Shown here in pieces: positions 55,581 to 64,000 of a stretch of 64,000 nucleotides of DNA. The notes below the pieces were generated by a model. The model saw only the letters and a list, made by a program, of their open reading frames with translations. It was not told where the DNA came from and made no database searches. A program made the translations under genes and the position numbers. Numbering within the stretch: position 1 is the stretch's first letter; each line of letters opens with the position of its first letter. Location: contig NZ_LT853882.1 in the NCBI RefSeq assembly GCF_900183975.1, positions 124,001 to 188,000 of the forward strand, read 5' to 3'. Origin of the DNA: Xanthomonas fragariae. Its GTDB lineage: Bacteria; Pseudomonadota; Gammaproteobacteria; Xanthomonadales; Xanthomonadaceae.

Positions 55581-56696
55581 ATGTTCCCCAAACTTGATCG
55601 CGGCTCGCAGTCCGCTACCCCGACTACGGCGCCCCCCCCCCCCCCCGAGAGGCATCCACGCGGCGATGTCGATGCGCGGCGGCCCGCCGCCGATACCTCC
55701 GATTCGAGCCTGCTCGATGAATTGCGCCGGCCTCGTCCAAAACGCGCCAGTTCCGCGTCTGCATCGGTCGCGCCCAACGCGGCGTTATCCAGTAACGATC
55801 TTGCTCTTGCCGCGTACTTGCTGGCGCGCGACATCGATGGGCGCCGCGTTCCCCCAGCGGAGGTGGGCCGCCTGCGCAAGGCGAACGACAGCATCAGCAA
55901 CACGCGGCAGTTGCTCCAGTTCGGGCGCGGAAATGTCGACACCGATCTGCGCAAAACCCGCAACAACAGCGGCTGGCGGACAAAAGCTGCGCGCCAGTTC
56001 AAGAATGAGCTGTACGCGCGCGGTGCCGGGCAGTTCATTGACTATGCCCAGCAAATGACCCATTTGGCTGCGGCCGCTGTCGTCTTTGGTTCGGGCAATT
56101 GCGGTGAACATGCGAGCGTCACGAGCATCTATCACAGCAGCCGGCTGGATGCTCAGGAAACGGTGCATCACGTCGCCAAACGCAACCATGCCTGGGTAGA
56201 GGCGCGCGTGCCGGCCGGCGATGACGCCGACTCAAGCACCATTGTGATGGATGGGTGGGCCAAGGGCCCCGCCATCCTGGCGCCCGATTCGCGGTTCGCA
56301 GCCAGGCGCGAGAAGTTGTGTAGCAATGTGCAACTGGATGCAGCCAGTGGACGCGATGCCCGCATCGCGACCAACGATCTTATTCTGGAGATGCGGGCCA
56401 AGGGGCCTGCCGAAGTGGAACGGCGGATTCACCAAGGCGTGACCTTGAGTGCACGCTTTGTCGCGTTCATCGATTCATTCCTGCCGTCCGGCATCGGCGA
56501 TTGGTCCGAACAGCATGTGCTCGACGATGCCTTTGCCGGTCGCGTCCGCGCGCATCTCGACGCATCTGCGGCCAGTGCCGAGCTGCTCGCGCGAGCGGAA
56601 CGGATCGCCGGGGAGTTCGGTGTCGTTGGCGTTGGCGGCACGGCCCAGGCGCAGCAGATCATTGCGGCAACCCGCGTGCTCGCGGCGCTTCGCTGA
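55581..56696 (+). CDS. xopE: Type III effector, XopE/HopX (AvrPphE) family
   Basis: 371 residues. The core matches the HopX/AvrPphE transglutaminase-like family: TRQLLQFGRGNVDTDLRK (conserved domain A region), VFGSGNCGEHASV with the catalytic cysteine ~C174, RNHAWVEARV with ~H203, IVMDGWAKGPAI with ~D224, and DSRFAARREK. All three triad residues are present. Unlike XopE1/E2 it has no N-terminal MG myristoylation motif; the N-terminus is Pro/Ser-rich. Residues ~18-22 are five prolines encoded by an uninterrupted C15 tract, so the frame could switch by slippage. It stands alone between the LacI gene and kduI, away from the main island. The numbered subtype within XopE is uncertain. Confidence 0.82.
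   Translation: MFPKLDRGSQSATPTTAPPPPPERHPRGDVDARRPAADTSDSSLLDELRRPRPKRASSASASVAPNAALSSNDLALAAYLLARDIDGRRVPPAEVGRLRKANDSISNTRQLLQFGRGNVDTDLRKTRNNSGWRTKAARQFKNELYARGAGQFIDYAQQMTHLAAAAVVFGSGNCGEHASVTSIYHSSRLDAQETVHHVAKRNHAWVEARVPAGDDADSSTIVMDGWAKGPAILAPDSRFAARREKLCSNVQLDAASGRDARIATNDLILEMRAKGPAEVERRIHQGVTLSARFVAFIDSFLPSGIGDWSEQHVLDDAFAGRVRAHLDASAASAELLARAERIAGEFGVVGVGGTAQAQQIIAATRVLAALR
55632..55646 (+). repeat. C15 homopolymer inside the XopE-type gene
   Basis: Fifteen consecutive cytosines at codons ~18-22. The annotated length keeps the frame open; 14 or 16 would truncate the protein early. Confidence 0.85.
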
Positions 56697-56822
56697 GAGC
56701 TATCGCTGGGGTCCGCCTGCCGCTTTAGGCTGCACCACGGATGGACAGGCGGACAGGCACGTCCCAGCGCTGCGATGGTGCCCTGCTCAGAACGGTGCGT
56801 CCGCGCATTCGTGCACTGCGCA
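56697..56822. other. Spacer between effector and kduI operator
   Basis: Non-coding, about 125 bp; nothing recognised apart from the operator-like site that follows. Confidence 0.4.
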
Positions 56823-57747
<925 letters not shown>

Positions 57748-57787
57748 GGCCGCTCCAACAAAGCGGTCTTTCTTCAAGCTCGCTCTA

Positions 57788-57803
57788 ATAGCGCTAGCGC
57801 TAT
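57788..57803. promoter_or_regulatory. Perfect 16-bp palindrome ATAGCGCTAGCGCTAT
   Basis: Lies between kduI and kduD, 102 bp before the kduD start. Its centre repeats TAGCGCTA, similar to sugar-regulator operators described in xanthomonads. It could be an operator for kduD or a weak terminator for kduI. Confidence 0.5.
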
Positions 57804-57905
57804 CCGAACTGGCGCTGGCCAAGCAGCGGCTCGAACGACGCAATCGGCCGTGCACGGCGCGGCTCACTCATCCAACGTGGTACCCCCGGCAGGAGCGATA
57901 AGGTA

Positions 57906-58667
57906 ATGCGCAATCCGTTCAGTCTCGAAGGCAAGGTCGCACTGGTCACCGGTGCCAACAGGGGCTTGGGCCAGGGTATCGCGCTGGCGCTGGCGCTGGC
58001 TCAGGCCGGCGCCGACATCGCCGGCGCCGGCATCCAGGCGCCCACCGAGACCGAGGAAAAGGTCAAAGCGCTGGGCCGTCGCTTCGTCGCTATCCGAGCC
58101 GACCTGATCCGCATCGAGCCGGTGCAGCGCATCCTCGACGAAAGCCTGGCCGGCCTCGGGCGCCTGGATATCCTGGTCAACAACGCCGGCCTGATTCGCC
58201 GCACCGACGCGGTGGATTTCAGCAAGCAAGATTGGGACGACGTGCTCAACGTCAACCTGAAGTCGGCCTTCTTCATGGCGCAGGCCGCCGGCCGTCACTT
58301 CATTGCCCAGGGCAGCGGCAAGATCATCAACATCGCCTCGATGCTGTCGTTCCAGGGCGGCATTCGGGTGCCTTCATACACCGCCAGCAAGTCGGGCATT
58401 GCCCGCATCACCCGCCTGCTCGCCAACGAGTGGGGCAGCAAGGGCGTCACCACCAATGCGATCGCGCCGGGTTACATGGCCACCGACAACACCGCCCAAC
58501 TGCGCGCCGACCAAGCGCGTAACCAGTCGATCCTGGACCGCATTCCGGCTGGGCGCTGGGGCGTGCCGGCCGATCTCGGCGGCACCGCGGTATTCCTGGC
58601 CAGCAGCGCCGCAGATTACGTCAATGGCGCCATCATCCCGGTCGACGGCGGCTGGCTGGCACGCTAA
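57906..58667 (+). CDS. kduD: 2-deoxy-D-gluconate 3-dehydrogenase / 2,5-diketo-3-deoxygluconate reductase
   Basis: KduD (253 aa), a classical short-chain dehydrogenase reducing 2,5-diketo-3-deoxygluconate to 2-keto-3-deoxygluconate. It has the cofactor motif TGANRGLGQGIA, NNAG (about 91-94), the catalytic Ser region NIASMLSFQGG, YTASKSG (Tyr and Lys) and the C-terminal VNGAIIPVDGGW. A short LALALALA run (GCGCTG repeats, about 57983-57998) replaces the more usual LA-AGADI stretch and may be a small slippage expansion. It continues the pectin-breakdown pathway begun by KduI. Confidence 0.93.
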   Translation: MRNPFSLEGKVALVTGANRGLGQGIALALALAQAGADIAGAGIQAPTETEEKVKALGRRFVAIRADLIRIEPVQRILDESLAGLGRLDILVNNAGLIRRTDAVDFSKQDWDDVLNVNLKSAFFMAQAAGRHFIAQGSGKIINIASMLSFQGGIRVPSYTASKSGIARITRLLANEWGSKGVTTNAIAPGYMATDNTAQLRADQARNQSILDRIPAGRWGVPADLGGTAVFLASSAADYVNGAIIPVDGGWLAR

Positions 58668-58891
58668 ACCAACCAAGGCCGTGGACGTCGTCGTCGCCGG
58701 CAGCGGCCTGATCAGCACGCCCCCTCGGCCTTGGGGCGAGACGGCACGGCAGGCATGCCACTGGCGCGCGTGCCTTGGAGCGCCCACGCCGCAGGGCGTA
58801 GACCGGCTGCTCGTGCGCTTCGAAAAAACGCAAACGCAGTTTCCTCGCAATCAACCATCTCGCCGCGGCGATCATCGCCCCAGTGCACTCC
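58668..58891. other. Intergenic region kduD / phhA (convergent)
   Basis: About 220 bp with no recognisable gene and no clear terminator hairpin. Confidence 0.4.
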
Positions 58892-59782
58892 TCACACGTC
58901 GCCGTCGCCACTCCAGCCATCGCCGTTGCCGCGCTGGATCACCTGATCGGTTTCCAGCATATCGCCTGCCGGCAGCTGCGCTTGTTGCGCGAGGTCGGCG
59001 TAGATCGGGGTAAAGTCCGGCGCGGTGGCGTTCATCAATTGCGCAAAACTGTCGATGACGAAATAGGTCTTCTGGAAGCTGTCGATGCGGTAGCGCGTGC
59101 GCATGATGCGGTGCAGGTCGAAGCCGATCCGGTTGGGCGCCGGCGATTCTAGCGAATGCAGCGATTCGCCCTTGGACGACACGATGCCGGCGCCATAGAT
59201 ACGCAGCCCCTGCGGGGTGTTGATGAGGCCGAATTCCACCGTGTACCAATACAGCCGGGTGAGGTTTTGCAGCGCATCCGGACCGATGCCATGCGCCTTG
59301 ACCCCGCCACGGCCATAGGCCTGCATGAAGTCGGCAAACAGTGGATTCATCAGCAGCGGCACGTGCCCGAACAGATCATGGAACAGATCCGGTTCGGCGA
59401 TGTAATCGATCTGATCGGGGCGACGGATCCACCACGTCACCGGGAAGCGTTTGTTGGCCAGATGTTCGAAAAAATCGAGCTCCGGCAGCAGGCCTTGCAC
59501 ACCGACCAGCGTCCAGCCGGTGGCCGCTTGCAGCACGGCGTTGAGCGTGTCGAAGCGCGGAAGTTGGGTGTCCCCCATCCCCATCGCGTCCTGCGCCTGC
59601 AGAAATGCATCGCAGGCGCGGCCGACCAGCAACGCGCGCTGGCGGCGATACAACGTGCCCCAAGTGGCGTGATCGTCGGCACTGTAGCCGTCCCAAGGTT
59701 GCTCGACCACGGCGGTTGTGTAGACCGGCACATAGCCCTTGTCGGTGAGCTGATTTTCGACGCGTAGCGGCGCAGTGTTCAT
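58892..59782 (-). CDS. phhA: Phenylalanine 4-monooxygenase
   Basis: Tetrahydropterin- and iron-dependent phenylalanine hydroxylase (296 aa) forming tyrosine. Iron is held by the two histidines of PDLFHDLFGHVPLL and the glutamate of LYWYTVEFGLI. Start NTAPLRVENQLTDKGYVPVY and PWDGYSADDHATWGTLYRRQ are typical of the bacterial monomeric enzyme. It is divergent from an Lrp/AsnC-type regulator 127 bp away, which probably controls it in response to an aromatic amino acid. Confidence 0.96.
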   Translation of the reverse strand: MNTAPLRVENQLTDKGYVPVYTTAVVEQPWDGYSADDHATWGTLYRRQRALLVGRACDAFLQAQDAMGMGDTQLPRFDTLNAVLQAATGWTLVGVQGLLPELDFFEHLANKRFPVTWWIRRPDQIDYIAEPDLFHDLFGHVPLLMNPLFADFMQAYGRGGVKAHGIGPDALQNLTRLYWYTVEFGLINTPQGLRIYGAGIVSSKGESLHSLESPAPNRIGFDLHRIMRTRYRIDSFQKTYFVIDSFAQLMNATAPDFTPIYADLAQQAQLPAGDMLETDQVIQRGNGDGWSGDGDV

Positions 59783-59909
59783 GCAGCGGCACTTCCCGAT
59801 GACCAGTGTTCACCTTAGCCGGATGGCTGCGCAACAGGATTGCGAATATTGCGTGGAACACGCTAATTAAGGCAAGATTCGTGCGTCATCCTATGCTGGG
59901 GTGCAACTT

Positions 59910-60392
59910 ATGGACCAGCCAATCGCCTTGGACCGCACCGACTTGCGGTTGCTTGCCTTGCTGCAGACGCAGGGGCGCAGCAGCAACGCCGAGCTGGCCA
60001 TGCAGGTCAATTTGTCGGCGTCCGCCTGCCTGCGTCGCACCCAGCGATTGGAAGCGGCCGGCATCATCGCCGGCTACGGCGCGCGCCTGGATGCACGTGC
60101 ACTCGGGCTTGGCCTGCAGGCATTTGTGCGCGTGCAGCTGGAGCAGCATGGGCAGGCCGATATCGAACATTTCGCCGAGGGCGTGCGCGGCTGGGACGAG
60201 GTGGTCGCGTGCTGGGCACTCACCGGCGACATGGATTATCTGCTGCACGTGCAGGTGCGTGATCTCGAACATTTTTCGCGGTTTCTGCTCGATCGTCTGC
60301 TCAATGCAACCGGCGTGTCCGACGTCAATTCCAGCTTCGTCCTGCGCACGGTGAAAGCCGCGGAAGGCCTGCCGTTGTCGCATCTGGCATGA
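59910..60392 (+). CDS. Lrp/AsnC-family transcriptional regulator
   Basis: 160 residues. Helix-turn-helix (LDRTDLRLLALLQTQGRSSN and SASACLRRTQRLEAAGIIAG) followed by a RAM/AsnC ligand domain (FVRVQLEQHGQADIEHF, WALTGDMDYLLHVQVRDLEHF). GGGGTG about 8 nt before ATG 59910 supports this start over the GTG at 59901. Divergent from phhA, so autoregulation and control of aromatic amino acid use are inferred. A small GCGCCA/TGGCGC hairpin (60398-60414) follows the stop. Confidence 0.92.
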   Translation: MDQPIALDRTDLRLLALLQTQGRSSNAELAMQVNLSASACLRRTQRLEAAGIIAGYGARLDARALGLGLQAFVRVQLEQHGQADIEHFAEGVRGWDEVVACWALTGDMDYLLHVQVRDLEHFSRFLLDRLLNATGVSDVNSSFVLRTVKAAEGLPLSHLA

Positions 60393-60783
60393 CACTTGCG
60401 CCAATGTGTGGCGCTTGCTTGGGCGCCTCGCCCGAGTGAGGCATTGGGACCTGACGCGGCATCAACGGCACCGAGCGCGGCACACGCGCGCGGCCGACGA
60501 TGCCATTTGCCACGACAACGCGATGTCGCGAATGGCAGTGCTGCAAGCCGATCTGACCGACAGCAGCACGCTCACGGTGGGTTCCCAGCGTCAGGACAAC
60601 AGCCCGGTCGGCTCGACCTGGGGCACGGTGGCCTCTTCGCCGCCGCTGGGTCATTCGCCAACCTCACTGGCTCGACCGATATGGCACCTGCGTGTACACG
60701 CAGGCAGCGCGAAATCAGCACGGCGTTCGCCAACCTGGAACAGCCGTCAGCAAAAATCAGCGCAGCCTGATTGGGACACGGCC
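60393..60783. other. Gene-free stretch between Lrp-type gene and ABC ATPase
   Basis: About 390 bp. Several overlapping open frames exist on both strands, none with ribosome sites or family resemblance. Nothing beyond the small hairpin is recognised. Confidence 0.4.
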
Positions 60784-61626
60784 TCACGCCCCAACCGTGG
60801 CCCAGTACCGCTCGCCATCGCGCTGTACCCGCACCGGGACGTCGAACACGGCCGACAGGCTAGCGTCGGTCAGTAGCGCATCGCGCCGACCATCGGCCAC
60901 CACACGACCGGCGCGCAGCAGAATCACCCGCGCGATTTCGGGCACGATTTCTTCGATGTGATGGGTCACCAGCACCAACGTGATGCCTTGCTGGGCGAGG
61001 TGACGCATGGTGTGGAGCAGGTGCTGGCGCGCGACCAGATCCAGCCCGGTGGATGGTTCGTCCAGCAACAGTGCCTGTGGGCGGTTGACCAACGCGCGCG
61101 CGATCAGCACCCGGCGCATCTCGCCGGCCGACAACTCGGCAAATTGCCGACCCAGCAGCGGCAATGCGCGTGCCAACGCGAGTGCCTCACGTGCCCTTGT
61201 GCGCATGTCGTCGCTGATCTTGCGATGCGGCGGCACCACGTAGCTGCGGAAGAAGCCCGATAGCACCGCACTCTCTACATCCAGCTCCGGCATGTTGGCC
61301 AGGTTGACACTCAAGTCGCCGGTGACGATGCCCAGCTGCGAGCACAACCGGCCCACCTGCCAGTGTGGTTGCCCGAGCACTTTCACCGCCGGCTGGCCGT
61401 CGGCGCGCACCAGCGGATATAGCTCGCGCGTAATCAATTTGATGAAGGAGGATTTGCCGCAACCATTAGGACCAAGGATGGCGGTGTGTTGCCCTAGCGC
61501 GATGCGCAAACTGAGTGCGTGCAACACCCGCACCTGGCCGCGCATTACGCTGGCCTGGTCGAGTTCGATCAACGGGATGGCGTTCGCAACAGCAGAATTG
61601 GCAGAAACATCGGCAGCAACAGTCAT
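60784..61626 (-). CDS. ABC transporter ATP-binding protein
   Basis: 280 residues with Walker A GPNGCGKSS (about 54-62), signature LSAGEMRR, Walker B ALLLDEPSTGLD and switch histidine VLVTHHIEEI. It resembles YlmA/ModF-like single-domain ATPases. No permease is adjacent, so the partner and substrate are unknown; a non-transport role is possible. ATG 61626 gives a 15-20 residue extension before the ABC domain. Confidence 0.88.
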   Translation of the reverse strand: MTVAADVSANSAVANAIPLIELDQASVMRGQVRVLHALSLRIALGQHTAILGPNGCGKSSFIKLITRELYPLVRADGQPAVKVLGQPHWQVGRLCSQLGIVTGDLSVNLANMPELDVESAVLSGFFRSYVVPPHRKISDDMRTRAREALALARALPLLGRQFAELSAGEMRRVLIARALVNRPQALLLDEPSTGLDLVARQHLLHTMRHLAQQGITLVLVTHHIEEIVPEIARVILLRAGRVVADGRRDALLTDASLSAVFDVPVRVQRDGERYWATVGA

Positions 61627-61771
61627 ACGAGTGGCATCAAACGTAGTAGAGAAGTGGGTAAGTGAACCGCATTTAGAAATGTAGGCCTCACCCTACGCAT
61701 CCGAAGGGTGAGGTTTGCCGCGATCGCTCACATTATGTCTGTATCGACCGAGCGATGGCGCTGCTGTGGAG

Positions 61772-61978
61772 ATGCCGGTGTTGTCCGATCCGATCATCGA
61801 CTTCCTGGCCTCGGGCATCGCCGGCCTGGGTGTATGGAGCATGCTGGTGGTGCTGCTAGTGGTCACCCACCGCACCTTCTTTGCCGTGATCTTGTACCTG
61901 CATCGCCGTCAGGCGCATCGGATCGCCGTGCCCAACGCCGATACGCTGAAAGCGCTGTTGTCGCATTGCTTTCAGGCG
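61772..61978 (+). pseudogene. N-terminal remnant of an acyl-CoA (delta-9) desaturase
   Basis: About 66 codons (SDPIIDFLASGIAGLGVWSM, LVVLLVVTHRTFFAVILYLH, RRQAHRIAVPNADTLKALLS) match the first membrane segment and first histidine box (HRRQAH) of bacterial desaturases. The remaining ~300 residues are absent. The frame runs on without a stop into the EF-hand gene, giving a fused reading frame. Confidence 0.6.
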
Positions 61979-62005
61979 TTTGTGTGTGCGCGCAGGTCGA
62001 GTGAC

Positions 62006-62344
62006 TTGATCCTGCGCGGCGTGTTGATCGTATGCAGCGCGTGCGTTGCTGTATTCGTCGCGCAGGCCCAGGTGCAGGATAGCCAAGCGTATCTGCAACG
62101 CATGGATACCGACGGCGATGGCCGCGTCAGTGGCGACGAATATCTGGTCTGGATGAGTTACGCCTTCGATCAGCGCGATCTGGATCACGACGGTGTGCTG
62201 CAGGGCGATGAACTACCAGCTCGCCGGGGCAAACCGATCACCCGTGCTGCGCATCGCGCCACCTTGATCGAGCGCTTCGTACTCCAGGACGCCAACGGCG
62301 ACGGTTACTTGAGCGCGTGCGAATTGCTGGCGCCGCCGCGCTGA
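62006..62344 (+). CDS. Exported EF-hand domain protein
   Basis: 112 residues from TTG 62006. A signal peptide (ILRGVLIVCSACVAVFVAQA) is followed by three calcium-binding EF-hand loops: DTDGDGRVSGDEY, DLDHDGVLQGDEL and DANGDGYLSACEL, the last slightly degenerate. Such small proteins bind Ca2+ in the periplasm; a specific role is not known. The start is uncertain because the frame is open upstream through the desaturase remnant (possible start ATG 61772, 190 aa). Confidence 0.7.
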   Translation: MILRGVLIVCSACVAVFVAQAQVQDSQAYLQRMDTDGDGRVSGDEYLVWMSYAFDQRDLDHDGVLQGDELPARRGKPITRAAHRATLIERFVLQDANGDGYLSACELLAPPR

Positions 62345-62392
62345 TGCGCGCCTTCGCGCGCATCTGATGCCGGGTTGGGCAAGCTTGAGCGC

Positions 62393-63130
62393 ATGTTCAC
62401 TCTCGACCAGGTCAGCTGCCGCTACGGCCAGGCCATCGCCCTGGATGCGGTTTCGCTTAACTTTGCCAGCGGCATCACCACCGCGTTGATCGGCCCCAGC
62501 GGCGCCGGCAAGTCCACCGTGCTGCGCATGCTGGTGGGGCTGGAATGGCCGGATAGCGGCACGGTCGCCTTCGATGGCACGCCACTGCAACGCGCCTGTC
62601 TGCAGGCGCAACGCCAACGCATCGGTTACGTGATCCAGGAAGGCGGGCTGTTTCCACATCTGGATGCGCGCAGCAATGCGGCCTTGCTGGCGCAGACGCT
62701 GGGCTGGACGCGGCAACGCATCGATGCGCGTCTGGAGACATTGTGCGCGCTGTGCCAATTGCCGCCGGCGTTGCTGGCGCGCTACCCGGCCGAACTGTCT
62801 GGCGGCCAACGCCAGCGTGTCGGCCTGATCCGCGCCTTGATGCTGGATCCACCGGCGTTGTTGCTGGATGAACCGCTGGGCGCACTCGACCCCATCGTGC
62901 GCTACGACCTGCAGGCGCAAATGCGCGAAATGTTCGCTCAACTCGGCAAGACCGTGGTGCTGGTCACCCACGATGTTGCCGAAGCTGGGTATCTGGCCGA
63001 TACCTTGGTACTGATGCGCGCCGGCCGCGTGGTGCAGCAGGGCAGTGCACGCAGCTTGCTGGAACAGCCGGCCGATGCGTTCGTGCAGCGCTTTCTCACC
63101 GCGCAGCGCAGCATTGGCGACGCCGCATGA
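62393..63130 (+). CDS. ABC transporter ATPase, osmoprotectant (OpuBA/OpuCA/YehX) type
   Basis: 245 residues with Walker A GPSGAGKST, Q-loop VIQEGGLFPHL, signature LSGGQRQRVGLIRAL, Walker B ALLLDEPLGALDP and VLVTHDVAEAGYLAD. It lacks the C-terminal CBS pair of OpuCA, as in YehX/OpuBA-type proteins. Its stop overlaps the start of the next gene (ATGA), which carries an OpuBC-like binding domain, so the pair forms a quaternary-amine or related uptake system. Confidence 0.88.
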   Translation: MFTLDQVSCRYGQAIALDAVSLNFASGITTALIGPSGAGKSTVLRMLVGLEWPDSGTVAFDGTPLQRACLQAQRQRIGYVIQEGGLFPHLDARSNAALLAQTLGWTRQRIDARLETLCALCQLPPALLARYPAELSGGQRQRVGLIRALMLDPPALLLDEPLGALDPIVRYDLQAQMREMFAQLGKTVVLVTHDVAEAGYLADTLVLMRAGRVVQQGSARSLLEQPADAFVQRFLTAQRSIGDAA

Positions 63131-64000
63131 TCGCGCGCGTGCTGTTCGCAGGTGTTCTGTTGATCTGCAGCATCGGTGTGCAGGCCGCGCACGTGACGCT
63201 CGGCTCGAAGAACTTCACCGAAGCAGTGATCCTGGGCGAAATCGCCACTGCCGCCGGGCAGCGCGACGGGGTGGAGGTACAGCATCGCGCGCAGCTCGGA
63301 GGCACGCGCATCCTGTGGCGCGCGCTGGAGACCGGGCAGATCGATGCGTATGCCGAATACACTGGCACGCTGGCGCAGGAGTTGGTCCAACTGCCAAATG
63401 CCAGCCAGGCCGAACTGCGCGCCGCGTTGGATGCACGTGGACTTGCGATGACCGACTCGCTTGGTTTCCAGGACACCTATGCGTTGGGCATGCGGCGCGA
63501 CCATGCGCGGGCATTGGGCATTGAATCGCTCTCTGATCTGGCGCGTCACCCAACGCTCAAGATCGGCCTGAGCAATGAGTTCATGCAGCGCGCCGATGGT
63601 TGGCCGGGCGTGCGTGCGGCATATGCGCTGCCGCAGACCGCAACCGGGCTGGATCACGATCTGGCGTATCGCGCACTGCAGAGCGGGGCGATCGAGGTCA
63701 CCGATCTGTACAGCACCGATGCGGAAATTCCGTATTACCAGCTGCAGGTGCTGCGCGACGACCGTCAGTATTTCCCCGAGTACAAGGCCGTGTTTCTGTA
63801 TCGCAAGGACCTGGCGCAACGCTCGCCGGCGATGTTGCGGGCCTTGCAGGGGCTGCAAGGACGTATCGATGAGGCGACCATGCAGCGGCTCAACGCACAG
63901 GTGAAGCTGGAGCGTCAGTCCGAAGCGGCAGTCGCAGCGCAGTGGTTGGGAGTGGCGCCCACATCCGAAGCCGACTCGCGTAGTACCCGTTTGCTGCGAC
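63127..64000 (+). CDS. Osmoprotectant ABC transporter binding protein (OpuBC/YehZ-like), cut by window end
   Basis: Starts at ATG 63127, overlapping the ATPase stop, and is still open at the last base (at least 291 codons). A signal peptide (VLFAGVLLICSIGVQAA) precedes an OpuAC-type glycine betaine/choline-binding domain: VTLGSKNFTEAVILGEIATA, IDAYAEYTGTLAQEL, LKIGLSNEFMQRADGW, VTDLYSTDAEIPYYQL and the end LQGLQGRIDEATMQRLNAQV. A permease domain may be fused beyond the window or encoded next. Confidence 0.9.
   Translation, partial: MIARVLFAGVLLICSIGVQAAHVTLGSKNFTEAVILGEIATAAGQRDGVEVQHRAQLGGTRILWRALETGQIDAYAEYTGTLAQELVQLPNASQAELRAALDARGLAMTDSLGFQDTYALGMRRDHARALGIESLSDLARHPTLKIGLSNEFMQRADGWPGVRAAYALPQTATGLDHDLAYRALQSGAIEVTDLYSTDAEIPYYQLQVLRDDRQYFPEYKAVFLYRKDLAQRSPAMLRALQGLQGRIDEATMQRLNAQVKLERQSEAAVAAQWLGVAPTSEADSRSTRLLR

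Noticed and set aside
60396..60876. Overlapping frames downstream of the Lrp-type gene
   Set aside because: They run into the antisense of the ABC ATPase and resemble nothing known.

Overview
The window is high-GC Gammaproteobacterial DNA that reads as a plant-pathogenic Xanthomonas chromosome. The reasons are type III effectors of Xop families, PIP-box promoters (TTCGN-N15-TTCGC), a tandem family-5 cellulase locus, IS5-family insertion sequences, and the GlgE/TreS/GlgB and Kdu gene sets. Species and pathovar cannot be fixed from the sequence alone. No rRNA, tRNA or CRISPR was found.

Layout. (1) 1-11.5 kb is conserved housekeeping: glyS, an IS1595 remnant, a small I78-type lipoprotein, gltB-gltD, and a convergent alcohol dehydrogenase behind a strong double hairpin. 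(2) 11.8-18.9 kb is a family-5 cellulase array (two intact copies, one truncated remnant) cut up by one eroded and one near-complete IS5-family element of the same kind, a second larger IS5-type element, and IS5/IS4 transposase scraps. (3) 19-35.4 kb is a type III effector island. It holds xopB (minus strand), a PIP-box promoter in front of a short MGACCS reading frame, five head-to-tail intact xopP-family genes (HLK motif) with mosaic sequence, and two paralogous genes starting MGNTC/MGNAC, each with its own perfect PIP box. (4) 35.9-44.6 kb is a translationally coupled glgE-treS/maltokinase-glgB operon for making alpha-glucan from trehalose via maltose 1-phosphate. (5) 44.8-58.7 kb is a sugar/uronate region: aldo-keto reductase, two secreted esterases, a hydratase-like protein, TRAP transporter, family-43 glycosidase, LacI regulator, a XopE/HopX-type effector, kduI and kduD. 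Several of these genes are broken. A nearly identical 18-bp operator-like sequence lies in front of both the esterase/hydratase divergent promoter and kduI. (6) 58.9-64 kb holds phhA with a divergent Lrp-type regulator, an ABC ATPase, an EF-hand protein fused behind a desaturase remnant, and the start of an osmoprotectant ABC transporter that runs off the window.

How it fits together. The effector island looks like an insertion between the cellulase locus and the glg operon. Its five xopP copies all remain open, whereas plant-polymer genes and insertion sequences nearby carry stops and small frameshifts. This suggests selection on host interaction together with loss of saprophytic sugar use. 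The most original observations are the recombinant five-copy xopP array, a probable new family of N-acylated effectors with a fixed PIP-to-start distance, a C15 tract inside the XopE-type gene, a DctP-DctQ fusion with a topology problem, and a GlgE carrying an extra, apparently catalytically dead barrel domain.
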